From assembly GCA_944392275.1 (NCBI GenBank), contig CALXWA010000005.1, positions 1 to 64,000 of the forward strand: 64,000 nucleotides of DNA, written 5' to 3'. A model generated the notes under the pieces. The model worked only from the letters and a program-made list of their open reading frames with translations. It was not told the origin of the DNA and made no database searches. Positions 1-15,495 of the stretch are shown here, in pieces. Position 1 is the first letter of the stretch. The number at the start of each line of letters is the position of its first letter. Made by a program: the position numbers and the translations under genes. The stretch comes from an uncultured Alphaproteobacteria bacterium (lineage in GTDB: Bacteria; Pseudomonadota; Alphaproteobacteria; RF32; CAG-239).

Positions 1-1
1 T

Positions 2-77
2 AGGGGTATAGCTCAGTTGGTAGAGCATCGGTCTCCAAAACCGAGGGTCGTGAGTTCGAATCTTACTGCCCCTGCCA
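2..77 (+). tRNA. tRNA-Trp (anticodon CCA)
   Basis: A full cloverleaf can be drawn. The 7-bp acceptor stem pairs 2-8 with 67-73, and the anticodon stem 28-32 pairs with 40-44 around a seven-base loop whose anticodon CCA lies at 35-37. A GTTCGAA T-loop is present. The discriminator G is followed by an encoded CCA at 75-77. tRNA-Trp just upstream of secE-nusG is a common bacterial arrangement, but here about 2 kb of accessory DNA separates them. Confidence 0.97.
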
Positions 78-86
78 ATAAAAAAA

Positions 87-109
87 CCGTCCGAAAGGGC
101 GGTTTTTTT
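87..109 (+). terminator. Rho-independent terminator of tRNA-Trp
   Basis: A six-pair stem (87-92 with 97-102, one T-G pair) closes a GAAA tetraloop and is followed by seven T's. It starts ten bases after the tRNA, so it should end that transcript and insulate the insert downstream. Confidence 0.9.
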
Positions 110-216
110 ATTGGCATCTAGGGAAAGTTAGGTTCGAACTTACGAGAAAGTGAATTTGACTTTTCATAGAGAAAAAGTTGGAAAACCTCAGGTTCATAAA
201 GTGCCCTTTAGAGTTG

Positions 217-261
217 AAAAAGTATAAAATCCCTTCACAAGGAAGGGGTTTTATACTTTTT
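217..261. terminator. Long stem-loop, terminator of the minus-strand gene at 266-625
   Basis: The arm at 217-236 pairs with 242-261 over about 20 bp with one wobble, around a short loop. A-runs and T-runs on both flanks make it usable in either direction. It starts directly behind the stop codon of the minus-strand membrane gene. Confidence 0.85.
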
Positions 262-265
262 AACA

Positions 266-625
266 TTAGATGGATTTTTCCTGTTTTAACAAAAATAGCA
301 TCATTCCTGCAAAAGCTTCTACTCCAGCTATTGATAAAAAAGAAAATTTCATCAAATCAATAGTTGTTGATGATATAGCAAAATAACAAAAAGTTCCGAG
401 TCCGCAAAGAAACATTGCAAAAAAAGTTTTTTCTATAGTTTCTTCTTTGGTTAAATTTTTATCATAAAGATATTTTGGAAACCAGATTGCCAAAAGCATG
501 GAAGGAATTAGCATAATTTTGCCACAAGAATTGCGTACTGCATTAGCACAAATCAAATACAAAATCATCAATGCAATATTAAAAACACTGATAAATGTAA
601 AAGGTAATTTTTTAATATTTTTCAT
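266..625 (-). CDS. Small multi-pass membrane protein of unknown function
   Basis: 119 residues, not recognised as any family. Four hydrophobic stretches are visible, at about residues 10-30, 37-55, 67-86 and 93-113, with a short charged loop (DKNLTKEETIEK) in the middle, so it is probably a four-helix inner-membrane protein. It is a single-gene unit between tRNA-Trp and secE and ends at a strong stem-loop. It may belong to an accessory insertion, because the surrounding bases carry decayed sequence and are very AT-rich. No function can be assigned. Confidence 0.6.
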   Translation of the reverse strand: MKNIKKLPFTFISVFNIALMILYLICANAVRNSCGKIMLIPSMLLAIWFPKYLYDKNLTKEETIEKTFFAMFLCGLGTFCYFAISSTTIDLMKFSFLSIAGVEAFAGMMLFLLKQEKSI

Positions 626-771
626 ATTCTTAATTTTAAATAGTTAACATCATAATTTTATTTTATATGCAGTATATAAGGTATTGGAGCAAAAAGTAAA
701 GGATTTTATTGTAATGAAAGTTTGTGGATTGTTTTATAAATTCCATTATCCAAGATTTTAGCATTAAGCAC

Positions 772-987
772 TTAATAGAGTTCGTGCAAGGTGTGTTCAT
801 TGAGATTGTTTTTCGCTTTGTTACACGGACTACACAAAATAATATTTGTCGTTTTATATGTAATTAATTCGTTGAAATGATATTTTGTTTTGGGGAGTTT
901 TAAATAAGCTATCAAATCATTATGGATAGTTTATTTGCAATTAAGGGTGCTTTTTATCTCAATCCTATAACACAATACCTTAATCCA
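772..987 (-). pseudogene. Decayed HNH endonuclease C-terminal fragment
   Basis: Read on the minus strand, 933 down to 772 encodes about 50 residues ending in a stop at 772-774. They include NIILCSPCNKAKNNLNE, which matches the asparagine and C-x2-C-N-x-x-K end of HNH nucleases (typically N-[IVL]-V-L-C-x-x-C-N). In the same frame the reading continues back to about 987 but is broken by a TAA just before the THND-like segment. No start codon or Shine-Dalgarno is visible. It overlaps, on the opposite strand, the region upstream of the best start of the next gene. The identification rests on the motif alone. Confidence 0.55.
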
Positions 988-1059
988 TTAACTGTAACCG
1001 TTTTTTTACTTTTTTGCGTATATAGTTTTATAGGAGTTTTGTGTTGTAAAGGTAAAAAA

Positions 1060-1908
1060 ATGGCAGAATTCATGGCTTCAATCAGTAGTTTCTTTTCTAA
1101 TGTTATTGAAATTACTCAATTAATGTTTTCAGAAGAAACCATATATCTGTATATTGGCTATGCTGCCGGAATTGCTACAATTTCGGCATTTGCAATTCAG
1201 ACAATACGGATTTTAAGAACAAAAAATATTACAGGGTTATCCAGTTATATGTATACTCTGTACAGTTTGAGTTTGATTTGTTGGTTTACCTATGGCGTGT
1301 ATATTGACTCATGGATTATTGCCATTGCAAATTTAATAACTTTTTTCTTTACGTTTATTATATTGTCTTTGATTTTGTATTATGATGAAGAAGATAAAAT
1401 TGAACGTTATCGTCGCGATCCTTTAACTTATGTGTTTAATCTGAAGTATTATGAAGAATACGTTCCTCAGAAAATTAGAGAAGCCATTATTATCCAACAG
1501 CCTTTTTCAATTATTGTAGGAAAAATCAATAACTTGAAAGAGATTGAGGCGCAGTTAGGAAGTAAATATCGCAACAGAGCCTTAAAGCATGTGGCAAAAA
1601 AGTTGGTAGAAGCTTTGCGAGATAGCGATTTTATTGCCCGTATTGAGGATAATCTTTTTGCTATTTATTTATCTAATGCTGATGCTAAAATTGCAAAGAC
1701 CGTTTTTGAGCGTGTCCTTACAAGTGTGAATAATATTGAAATTAAAAAGAACGCACATAAAAAAATGCAGGTCCAGATGTTGTTTGGAATATGTTCTTCC
1801 AAAGAGGAAAACGATTTAAAAGATTTAACCACTAAGGCTCAAAAAGCTTTAGAAAAAGCCTCTTTCAAGAAAAATGCACAAATTAAAGTATATAAAAAGG
1901 AAAAATAG
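1060..1908 (+). CDS. SemiSWEET-like membrane domain fused to a degenerate GGDEF-like domain
   Basis: 282 residues from ATG 1060, which has AAAGG seven bases upstream. An in-frame ATG at 922 has no ribosome site and lies opposite the HNH remnant. Residues about 28-108 resemble a SemiSWEET/MtN3 (PQ-loop) unit: three hydrophobic helices, IQTIRILRTKNITGLS where the PQ motif sits, then a WFTYG motif and an ANLITF helix. Residues 118-282 look like a diguanylate cyclase fold. They start with DPLTYVFNLKYY, like the D-x-LT-x-L-x-N-R opening, but the GGDEF signature reads IEDNLF (195-200), so cyclase activity is unlikely. A sensory or transport-coupled role is inference. Confidence 0.6.
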   Translation: MAEFMASISSFFSNVIEITQLMFSEETIYLYIGYAAGIATISAFAIQTIRILRTKNITGLSSYMYTLYSLSLICWFTYGVYIDSWIIAIANLITFFFTFIILSLILYYDEEDKIERYRRDPLTYVFNLKYYEEYVPQKIREAIIIQQPFSIIVGKINNLKEIEAQLGSKYRNRALKHVAKKLVEALRDSDFIARIEDNLFAIYLSNADAKIAKTVFERVLTSVNNIEIKKNAHKKMQVQMLFGICSSKEENDLKDLTTKAQKALEKASFKKNAQIKVYKKEK

Positions 1909-2274
1909 TTCCTATCAACGTTCTTTTGTGGTCATTGTATAGGGTTTGTCTTTGCAGGCTAAGATTGCAGAGGAGACTAAATGAGAGTGTCGCTTAGAAG
2001 GAAGCCTTTCATTACAATATAATTTTTAATTATGAGTTATGGTATAGAAAATTAATAAAAAGTAAAGAAAAAGGTTGACTGAAAAGTTGTCGAGCGTTTA
2101 AAATTAGCTCTTGCATAAAAAAGGTATTGCAATATTTTGTTTAATAGTTTATGTTTCTGGCAGTTTGGATAAGTTTAGGTTTTTGAATTTTATTTATTTT
2201 AGGTAAATTTGAAAATTAAATTTATTGGTTCTGCGGTGCAGAAGTTGTGTTAATCTTTTTTTTATGGATAGACC
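1909..2274 (+). other. 366-bp gap upstream of secE, no convincing gene
   Basis: Very AT-rich. It holds the secE promoter candidate and one arm (2007-2020) of a 14-bp inverted repeat whose partner lies at 707-720. A tiny ATG reading frame of 13 codons at about 1980 has a GAGGAG upstream but nothing else in its favour. I see no RNA gene here. Confidence 0.5.
2075..2104 (+). promoter_or_regulatory. Candidate sigma70 promoter for secE-nusG
   Basis: TTGACT (2075-2080), an 18-base spacer and TAAAAT (2099-2104) match the housekeeping consensus at five of six positions in each box. It is the best such pair in the gap ahead of secE, about 170 bases from its start. Confidence 0.5.
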
Positions 2275-2472
2275 ATGGCAAAAATCAGTCCGATACAGTT
2301 TTTCAGGCAAGTTAAACAAGAGGTTAAAAAAGTTACTTGGCCGACAAAAAAAGAAGTTACTCAGACCTCAATGATGGTCATTGTTTTGGTAGCTATTGCT
2401 GCTACGTTTTTCTTTTTTGTTGATCAAATTCTCGGTTGGGTTGTGAAGTTAGTTTTAGGTCTGGGAGTTTAA
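2275..2472 (+). CDS. secE: Preprotein translocase subunit SecE
   Basis: 65 residues, the short single-helix form of SecE. It clamps the SecY channel in the inner membrane. The amphipathic region carries the family hallmark EVKKVTWPTKKE (residues 16-27), and one membrane helix follows at about 33-60. ATG 2275 is preceded only by a weak GGA. An overlapping upstream ATG is in another frame. nusG follows three bases after the stop, the usual secE-nusG pair. Confidence 0.97.
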   Translation: MAKISPIQFFRQVKQEVKKVTWPTKKEVTQTSMMVIVLVAIAATFFFFVDQILGWVVKLVLGLGV

Positions 2473-2475
2473 GTT

Positions 2476-3009
2476 ATGGATGCTCGTTGGTATGTAGTTA
2501 ATGTTCACTCCGGTTGTGAAAAGAAAGTGGCCGAATCGATAAAAGAACAAGCCGTTTTGAAAAAAATGGAAGATAAGATTTTTGACATTATGATCCCGAC
2601 CGAAGAAGTTGTTGAGGTAAAAAAAGGAACAAGAGTTACAAGTGAACGCAAGTTCTTTCCGGGCTATATTTTAGTCAAGATGATTATGAATGATGATGCT
2701 TGGCATTTGGTTAAAGATAATCCTAATGTTACCAATTTTTTGGGTACCAGAAATAAGCCGACTCCGATTACCGAGGCTGAGGCTCAAAGAATTATGAAAC
2801 AAATGCAAGACGGAATTGAGCGTCCGCAAACGGTTGTTAATTTTGAAGTTGGAGAACAAATTCGGGTTTGCGACGGGCCGTTTGCTTCTTTTGTTGGCTT
2901 GGTTGAAGAAGTGGATACCGAAAAAGGTCGTGTCAAAGTTTCTGTTTCTATCTTTGGTCGTTCGACCCCGGTAGAATTAGAATTTAATCAGGTTGAAAAA
3001 ATTTCTTAA
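2476..3009 (+). CDS. nusG: Transcription elongation/antitermination factor NusG
   Basis: 177 residues, standard length. The N-terminal NGN domain starts WYVVNVHSGCEKKVAESI and contains FFPGYILVKM (about residues 61-70). The C-terminal KOW domain begins near residue 125 (GEQIRVCDGPFASFVGLVEEV). NusG binds the RNA polymerase clamp and couples it to Rho or ribosomal protein S10. It is co-transcribed with secE and closed by the hairpin at 3025-3062, so it is separate from the rplK unit, which has its own promoter and leader. Confidence 0.98.
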   Translation: MDARWYVVNVHSGCEKKVAESIKEQAVLKKMEDKIFDIMIPTEEVVEVKKGTRVTSERKFFPGYILVKMIMNDDAWHLVKDNPNVTNFLGTRNKPTPITEAEAQRIMKQMQDGIERPQTVVNFEVGEQIRVCDGPFASFVGLVEEVDTEKGRVKVSVSIFGRSTPVELEFNQVEKIS

Positions 3010-3024
3010 GACTGAAATTTGCAT

Positions 3025-3062
3025 AAAAAATAGCTCAAACCTTAGGGTTTGAGCTATTTTTT
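3025..3062. terminator. Bidirectional terminator between nusG and the minus-strand OB-like gene
   Basis: A 17-bp perfect stem (3025-3041 with 3046-3062) around a TTAG loop, with A6 and T6 ends. It serves nusG on the plus strand and the gene ending at 3061 on the minus strand, whose stop codon lies inside the T-run. Confidence 0.92.
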
Positions 3063-3528
3063 ATTCAAAAACGCGAACAGCAATGTAACGCTGTTTGGCG
3101 TTATACTTGTCAATTTTACACCGAACAATGTTGCCGGTGCGGGCATGGCGGCTTCTTTTGGTGGTGCAGAAGACATTATCATCTAACATAAGTGTCATGA
3201 GAGGACCTTGAATGGAAAAAATAATTCCTTCAACCATGCTGCCGACCTGATGTTCCATGATGTATAAATCAATGGGAAGAAATTCAGGAGACACGATGTA
3301 GAATAATCCCATGGCATTTTGTTTGTAATTACACTGTTTGATGATGGTTACTTCTACCATTTCTCCATGTTTGAAAAATTTGTGAGGATTAAAATTTTCT
3401 CCATGGATGAAATAAGCCGCAGTAAGACCGTTAATGTCAAAAATTACGCGATCGTCTTTAACTTTTTTGACGACTGCAAGCACAATGTTTCCTGAAACAG
3501 TATGCTTTGGCTTTTTTGAGTGCTTCAT
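3061..3528 (-). CDS. Hypothetical protein with two OB/S1-like segments
   Basis: 155 residues, basic at the N-terminus (MKHSKKPKH). Two segments look like beta-rich S1/OB folds. Residues about 13-62 contain GNIVLAVVKKVKDDRVIFDI followed by a loop and HGEMVEVTII. Residues about 96-155 contain GSMVEGIIFSIQGPLMTLML followed by RTGNIVRCKI and RYIAVRVF. The pattern (G-x-I/V entry, strand, basic turn, exit strand) suggests RNA binding. That is inference, with no clear family match. It sits alone between nusG and rplK on the opposite strand. Confidence 0.65.
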   Translation of the reverse strand: MKHSKKPKHTVSGNIVLAVVKKVKDDRVIFDINGLTAAYFIHGENFNPHKFFKHGEMVEVTIIKQCNYKQNAMGLFYIVSPEFLPIDLYIMEHQVGSMVEGIIFSIQGPLMTLMLDDNVFCTTKRSRHARTGNIVRCKIDKYNAKQRYIAVRVFE

Positions 3529-3662
3529 AATATTTTAATAATTTTATTTTGTTTCTATTATAGCAAATATTTTTAGAATTACAAGAAAAAATAGACAAAA
3601 ATTTTCAATCTGTTTTATTGCATAAATCAAATGGTTGAATCGTAAATTTTACAAAAAAATAC

Positions 3663-3690
3663 TTGCAAATTAGAAAGAATGTGTTATACA
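3663..3690 (+). promoter_or_regulatory. Candidate promoter of rplK-rplA
   Basis: TTGCAA (3663-3668), a 16-base spacer and TATACA (3685-3690). It lies about 65 bases ahead of the L1-type leader hairpin, so the leader would be part of the transcript. Confidence 0.5.
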
Positions 3691-3752
3691 AAGTCGACTC
3701 TTGAAAGGAAAATTGTGCCTTCAGGAGCTTGAGAATCGTTTATTTAACATAA

Positions 3753-3791
3753 TTCGTGGGAGACCCGCCATGGTCTTAAAGATACCACGAA
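3753..3791 (+). promoter_or_regulatory. L1-binding leader hairpin (autogenous control of rplK-rplA)
   Basis: Outer stem TTCGTGG (3753-3759) pairs with CCACGAA (3785-3791). Inner stem GACC (3762-3765) pairs with GGTC (3772-3775). The asymmetric junction has GTGGGAG on the 5' side and GATACCAC on the 3' side. This copies the L1 stalk of 23S rRNA (GUGGGAG / AUACCAC), which ribosomal protein L1 binds. It sits 20 bases before the rplK start, so excess L1 should block translation of the operon. Confidence 0.8.
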
Positions 3792-3810
3792 CCTAACAAA
3801 GAGGTATAAA

Positions 3811-4248
3811 ATGGCTAAGTCTAAAAAGAAAATTTTGGGTTTGATCAAGCTACAAATACCTGCCGGAAAAGCTAATCCGTCTCCTCCTGTCGGACCGGCT
3901 TTGGGGCAAAAAGGCTTGAATATTATGGAATTTTGTAAAGCATTCAATGCGGCTACTCAAAAAATGGAGCCGGGAATTCCTGTTCCGGTTATTATTACCG
4001 CTTATGAAGATAAAAGCTTTACGTTTGTTACAAAACTTCCGCCGGTTTCTTATTATTTGAAAAAAGCAGCTAATTTGAAGTCTGCTTCTAAAGAACCGGG
4101 TAAAGTTGTTGCCGGTAAAGTTACTCTTGCTCAAGTTAAAGAAATTGCCGAAACCAAAATGCCGGACTTGAACTGTGCTACAGTTGAAGCTGCTATGAAT
4201 ATGGTTAAAGGTCAGGCCGTTTCTATGGGTATTAAGGTTGAGGAGTAA
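3811..4248 (+). CDS. rplK: 50S ribosomal protein L11
   Basis: 145 residues. It starts [21 protein letters not shown] and contains the [18 protein letters not shown] block of the N-terminal domain and the 23S-binding C-terminal domain ([11 protein letters not shown], ending MGIKVEE). L11 forms the GTPase-associated centre with L10 and L7/L12. GAGG lies about seven bases before ATG 3811. First gene of rplK-rplA, controlled by the L1-type hairpin just upstream. Confidence 0.99.
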   Translation: MAKSKKKILGLIKLQIPAGKANPSPPVGPALGQKGLNIMEFCKAFNAATQKMEPGIPVPVIITAYEDKSFTFVTKLPPVSYYLKKAANLKSASKEPGKVVAGKVTLAQVKEIAETKMPDLNCATVEAAMNMVKGQAVSMGIKVEE

Positions 4249-4252
4249 GATG

Positions 4253-4936
4253 ATGAGCGGTAAGAGAATCGTAAACGCATATAAAACAGTTGACCGTGAA
4301 AAGGCCTACAGCCTGCGTGAAGCTGTTAAACTCGTCAAAGAAAATGCTACAGCAAAATTTGATGAGACAATTGATATTGCCGTTAATTTGGGTGTTGATC
4401 CGAAGTATGCCGACCAAATGGTTCGCGGTGTTTGCTCCCTTCCGAACGGAAACGGAAAAACTGTACGTGTTGCCGTTTTAGCTCAAGGCGAAAAAGCTGA
4501 TCAAGCAAAAGCTGCCGGTGCAGATATTGTCGGTGCTGAAAATTTGATTGACTCAATCTTAAACGGTAAGGTTGATTTTGATCGTTGTATTGCTACCCCG
4601 GATATGATGGGAATGGCTGGTAAAGTTGCTCGTATTTTGGGACCGAAAGGCTTAATGCCAAACCCAAAATTGGGTACGGTTACAACGGATGTTGAAACCG
4701 CTGTTAAAAAAGCCAAAGCCGGTGAAGTTCAATATCGTGTTGAAAAGAATGGTATTGTTCATGCTGGTTTGGGTAAAGCAAGTTTTAGTGAAGATGCTTT
4801 ATATGAAAACGCTAAAACGTTTATTGATGCTATTATCAAGGCTAAACCTGCCGGAGCTAAAGGTACTTATATGAAGAAAATTTCTTTGAGCAGTACCATG
4901 GGTGTCGGCGTTAAGGTTGATATGAACAATCTCTAA
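4253..4936 (+). CDS. rplA: 50S ribosomal protein L1
   Basis: 227 residues if started at ATG 4253, which has AGGAG seven bases upstream. A tandem ATG at 4250 is closer to it, and a reading frame open back to 4238 would overlap rplK needlessly. The family landmarks are present: [43 protein letters not shown] split around residues 115-140, and GTVTTDV. L1 builds the mobile L1 stalk and represses its own operon through the leader hairpin at 3753-3791. Confidence 0.98.
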   Translation: MSGKRIVNAYKTVDREKAYSLREAVKLVKENATAKFDETIDIAVNLGVDPKYADQMVRGVCSLPNGNGKTVRVAVLAQGEKADQAKAAGADIVGAENLIDSILNGKVDFDRCIATPDMMGMAGKVARILGPKGLMPNPKLGTVTTDVETAVKKAKAGEVQYRVEKNGIVHAGLGKASFSEDALYENAKTFIDAIIKAKPAGAKGTYMKKISLSSTMGVGVKVDMNNL

Positions 4937-5002
4937 GAGATTGTATAAAGTTTTGGGAGGTGAGCTTATCATCTCCCGCTCTTCAAGAGTTTGTTTAACA
5001 GG

Positions 5003-5145
5003 CTCTTGAAAACTGTCCAAGACCATAGGTGGTTGAAAAAAAACAAGGCTCTTTGGATGTTGAAGATTCTATTAAGATAGAAAGGTTCAGCAAAAAAACG
5101 GTCGAGTTTTGGTAAAATCTTAAATATCCTATGCAGACGGGAGTG
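5003..5145 (+). promoter_or_regulatory. L10 leader RNA (rplJL autoregulation)
   Basis: The 357-base rplA-rplJ gap carries the conserved segments of the L10 leader family: GTCCAAGACCATAGGTGG (about 5014-5031) and, about 100 bases on, CCTATGCAGACGGGAGTGAAG (from 5128). CATAGG (5024-5029) can pair with CCTATG (5128-5133), closing the multi-branched fold that the L10(L12)4 complex binds. The exact ends are approximate. Confidence 0.75.
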
Positions 5146-5250
5146 AAGAATGTTGTTATCTTTTTTCTCCTGGACAGATATGGGTCCCGCTCGGATCTCT
5201 GGGAGAAAATTTTCTCCTGATGCGGTCTTGGCGGAATGTGTTAAAAGGTT

Positions 5251-5274
5251 CATCACCTTTAGGTTAAGGTGATG
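5251..5274 (+). promoter_or_regulatory. Hairpin 20 bases upstream of the rplJ start
   Basis: A perfect 9-bp stem, CATCACCTT (5251-5259) with AAGGTGATG (5266-5274), around TAGGTT. It lies between the L10 leader and the rplJ ribosome site (GGAGA, 5283-5287) and has no T-run. It probably modulates access to that site; the role is inferred. Confidence 0.5.
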
Positions 5275-5293
5275 TGTTAATTGGAGACAATAA

Positions 5294-5776
5294 GTGAACC
5301 GCGAAGAAAAAGCACAATTACTCAGTGAACTGAATGAATTGTTTAATAATTCAGAAATCGTGGTCGTTTCCCACTGTAAGGGTTTGACCGTTGCTGAAGT
5401 TTCTGAATTAAGAAACAATATCAGAAAAGCTGGTGCTGGGTTTAGAGTTACTAAAAACCGGATTACTCGTCTTGCTCTTAAAGGTACAAAATTTGAAGGT
5501 TTGACCGATTTGTTTACCGGTCCGACGGCCATTGCATTTGCCAATGATCCGATTTCTGCCTGCAAAGTTTGTGTCGAATTTGCTAAAAACAATGAAAAAT
5601 TGGTTGTTATCGGTGGTGCGATGGGAACAGGTGTTCTCTCCTTGGCCGAAATCAACAAATTGGCTACCATTCCTTCTTTGGAAGAACTCAGAGCCAAGAT
5701 CATTGGTTTGTTGCAAGCTCCTGCTGCTCAGTTGGCAAGAGTTACAAAAGCTTACAGCGAGAAAGAAGCCGCTTAG
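5294..5776 (+). CDS. rplJ: 50S ribosomal protein L10
   Basis: 160 residues from a GTG start at 5294 with GGAGA six bases upstream. No ATG lies nearby in frame. It opens MNREEKAQLLSELNELF and carries the rRNA-binding part VVVSHCKGLTVAEVSELR plus VTKNRITRLALKGT. The C-terminal helix (LLQAPAAQLARVTKAYSEK) is the platform for L7/L12 dimers. Expression should be repressed by the L10 leader and hairpin upstream. rplL follows after 127 bases. Confidence 0.98.
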   Translation: MNREEKAQLLSELNELFNNSEIVVVSHCKGLTVAEVSELRNNIRKAGAGFRVTKNRITRLALKGTKFEGLTDLFTGPTAIAFANDPISACKVCVEFAKNNEKLVVIGGAMGTGVLSLAEINKLATIPSLEELRAKIIGLLQAPAAQLARVTKAYSEKEAA

Positions 5777-5903
5777 TTTTGTTTTGTTGGCGTAAGTGTT
5801 CTCCTTTAATTTGAGAATGCAAACAAAATAAAAAATGAGATGCTTTTTTATAAAAGTTTTTCGTAATTTAATTTGATTAATTTTAATATATTGGAGAAAA
5901 AAA

Positions 5904-6275
5904 ATGGCCGATTTAGCCAAATTAGTAGATGAATTGTCAGCTTTGACCGTTATGGAAGCTGCTGACTTGTCAAAAATGTTAGAAGAAAAATGGGGCGTAT
6001 CTGCCGCTGCTGCCGTTGCTGTTGCTGCTGGTGGTGCTGCCGGTGCCGCTGCCGCCGAAGAAAAAGATGAATTTGATGTTGTCTTGGCAGAAGCTGGTGC
6101 AAATAAGATTAATGTTATTAAAGAAGTTCGTGCTATTACAGGTTTGGGCTTGAAAGAAGCTAAAGACTTGGTAGACGGTGCTCCGAAGACCATTAAAGAA
6201 GGCGTTGCTAAAGCTGAAGCTGAAGAAATGAGGAAGAAGCTTGAAGAAGCCGGTGCTAAAGTTGAATTAAAGTAA
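5904..6275 (+). CDS. rplL: 50S ribosomal protein L7/L12
   Basis: 123 residues. The N-terminal dimerisation domain ([28 protein letters not shown]) leads to an Ala/Gly-rich hinge at about residues 33-52, then the C-terminal factor-binding domain with [24 protein letters not shown]. It recruits EF-G, EF-Tu and IF2. GGAGA lies upstream of ATG 5904. Its codon use (GTT, GCT, GGT) is that of a highly expressed gene here. The terminator/attenuator behind it sets the L12-to-polymerase ratio. Confidence 0.99.
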   Translation: MADLAKLVDELSALTVMEAADLSKMLEEKWGVSAAAAVAVAAGGAAGAAAAEEKDEFDVVLAEAGANKINVIKEVRAITGLGLKEAKDLVDGAPKTIKEGVAKAEAEEMRKKLEEAGAKVELK

Positions 6276-6295
6276 TTTTAATTTAATGGTGATTT

Positions 6296-6327
6296 AAAAA
6301 GCTCTCGAGAAATCGAGAGCTTTTTTT
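6296..6327 (+). terminator. rplL-rpoB attenuator/terminator
   Basis: GCTCTCGA (6301-6308), GAAA loop, TCGAGAGC (6313-6320), preceded by A5 and followed by T7. I found no strong promoter in the 268 bases before rpoB, so partial read-through, as known for Escherichia coli rplL-rpoB, is the likely way rpoBC is expressed. Confidence 0.9.
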
Positions 6328-6595
6328 GTGATTTGAGGCAAAATTTTGTGTTGTAAAAGAATCATTTAAAATGATTTTTGTAATGAGAAAATTGTTGCAA
6401 ATTGAATCGCTTAGGTGTAGAAAAAAGTGAATTTTAAAGTATTATTTTTACGAATCGGCACCAAGGGGGCTTTTTGTCTTGTGGGTTGGTGTGATTTTTT
6501 CATTTTAAACGACGTTATTTAACCTTCTGCTGACGGGGTTTGGGTTTTCCGATAGAATGGTCGCAGAAATTAAACCATAGAAGGATTTATATGCA

Positions 6596-14957
<8,362 letters not shown>

Positions 14958-14980
14958 GATAGAATTGTTCTGAAAAAAAA

Positions 14981-15004
14981 GCCTCCCTTCGGGGAGGTTT
15001 TTTT
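14981..15004 (+). terminator. Terminator of the rpoBC unit
   Basis: CCTCCC (14982-14987), a TTCG tetraloop, GGGAGG (14992-14997) and a T-run, 24 bases after the rpoC stop. The UUCG loop and GC-rich stem make it strong. Confidence 0.93.
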
Positions 15005-15062
15005 ATTGATAAAAAAATATTTTATGGTAAATTCTGTTTGTTTTTTTATTATTATATGAGCT

Positions 15063-15401
15063 ATGGAACTTCAAGAATTATTAAAAAATTTGTTAGACAA
15101 CGAGGATATTAAAGTCGTTGTGATAAAAAGCTCTAAGGTACAATCCTTGGTAAGCGATTGGAATGCTGAAAAGTGTGCGGAATTTGTTGCAACATTGTCG
15201 GATGAAGACAGACAAGAGTTGTGGAGATTAATCAAGAGGCGTACTCGTGAGGCAGAAAATCAGGTAAATGAGTGTTATGATTTTTTAACAACAAGAACGA
15301 GATTGAAAGTTCGTTGGGATGTAAAGGAACGCCGTCTTAAAGAATTGAGTATTTGGACAAGGGCTTTATCTGTTTACGAAAAAATTATGACCCGAAACTA
15401 G
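15063..15401 (+). CDS. Small hypothetical protein, predicted helical
   Basis: 112 residues, family not recognised. The first third (MELQELLKNLL then DIKVVVIKSSKVQSLV) looks alpha/beta. The rest is highly charged and helical (LSDEDRQELWRLIKRRTREAENQVNE in segments), ending in a basic stretch with two Trp. No signal peptide or membrane helix, so it is cytosolic. It forms a one-gene unit between two terminators, where the str operon would often be found. No clear ribosome site precedes ATG 15063. Confidence 0.65.
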   Translation: MELQELLKNLLDNEDIKVVVIKSSKVQSLVSDWNAEKCAEFVATLSDEDRQELWRLIKRRTREAENQVNECYDFLTTRTRLKVRWDVKERRLKELSIWTRALSVYEKIMTRN

Positions 15402-15407
15402 TTGTGT

Positions 15408-15437
15408 AAACTTCCGTATTTCAATACGGAAGTTTTT
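15408..15437 (+). terminator. Terminator after the 112-residue gene
   Basis: AAACTTCCGTA (15408-15418) pairs with TACGGAAGTTT around a short T-rich loop, and a T-run follows. It lies seven bases behind the stop codon. Confidence 0.9.
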
Positions 15438-15495
15438 TTGTTGGTTGATTTTTTTTAGAGGGAGGGTAATATTAACGCCATGAAAGGATAAAGCA

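Noticed and set aside
131..146. GGTTCGAACTTACGAG, resembling a tRNA T-arm or att duplicate
   Set aside because: It matches the tRNA-Trp T-arm only in parts with a shift, no other arms can be drawn, and no integrase is nearby.
1980..2021. 13-codon frame with GAGGAG as a possible leader peptide for secE
   Set aside because: No attenuator structure follows and the codons are not informative. The inverted-repeat arm overlaps it.
5998..6060. GCT/GCC tandem repeat in rplL
   Set aside because: It encodes the ordinary Ala-rich hinge of L7/L12.
4969..6193. Two long minus-strand frames across rplA-rplL
   Set aside because: They lie opposite rplJ/rplL and the L10 leader, have no family features, and follow from the biased codon use of ribosomal genes.
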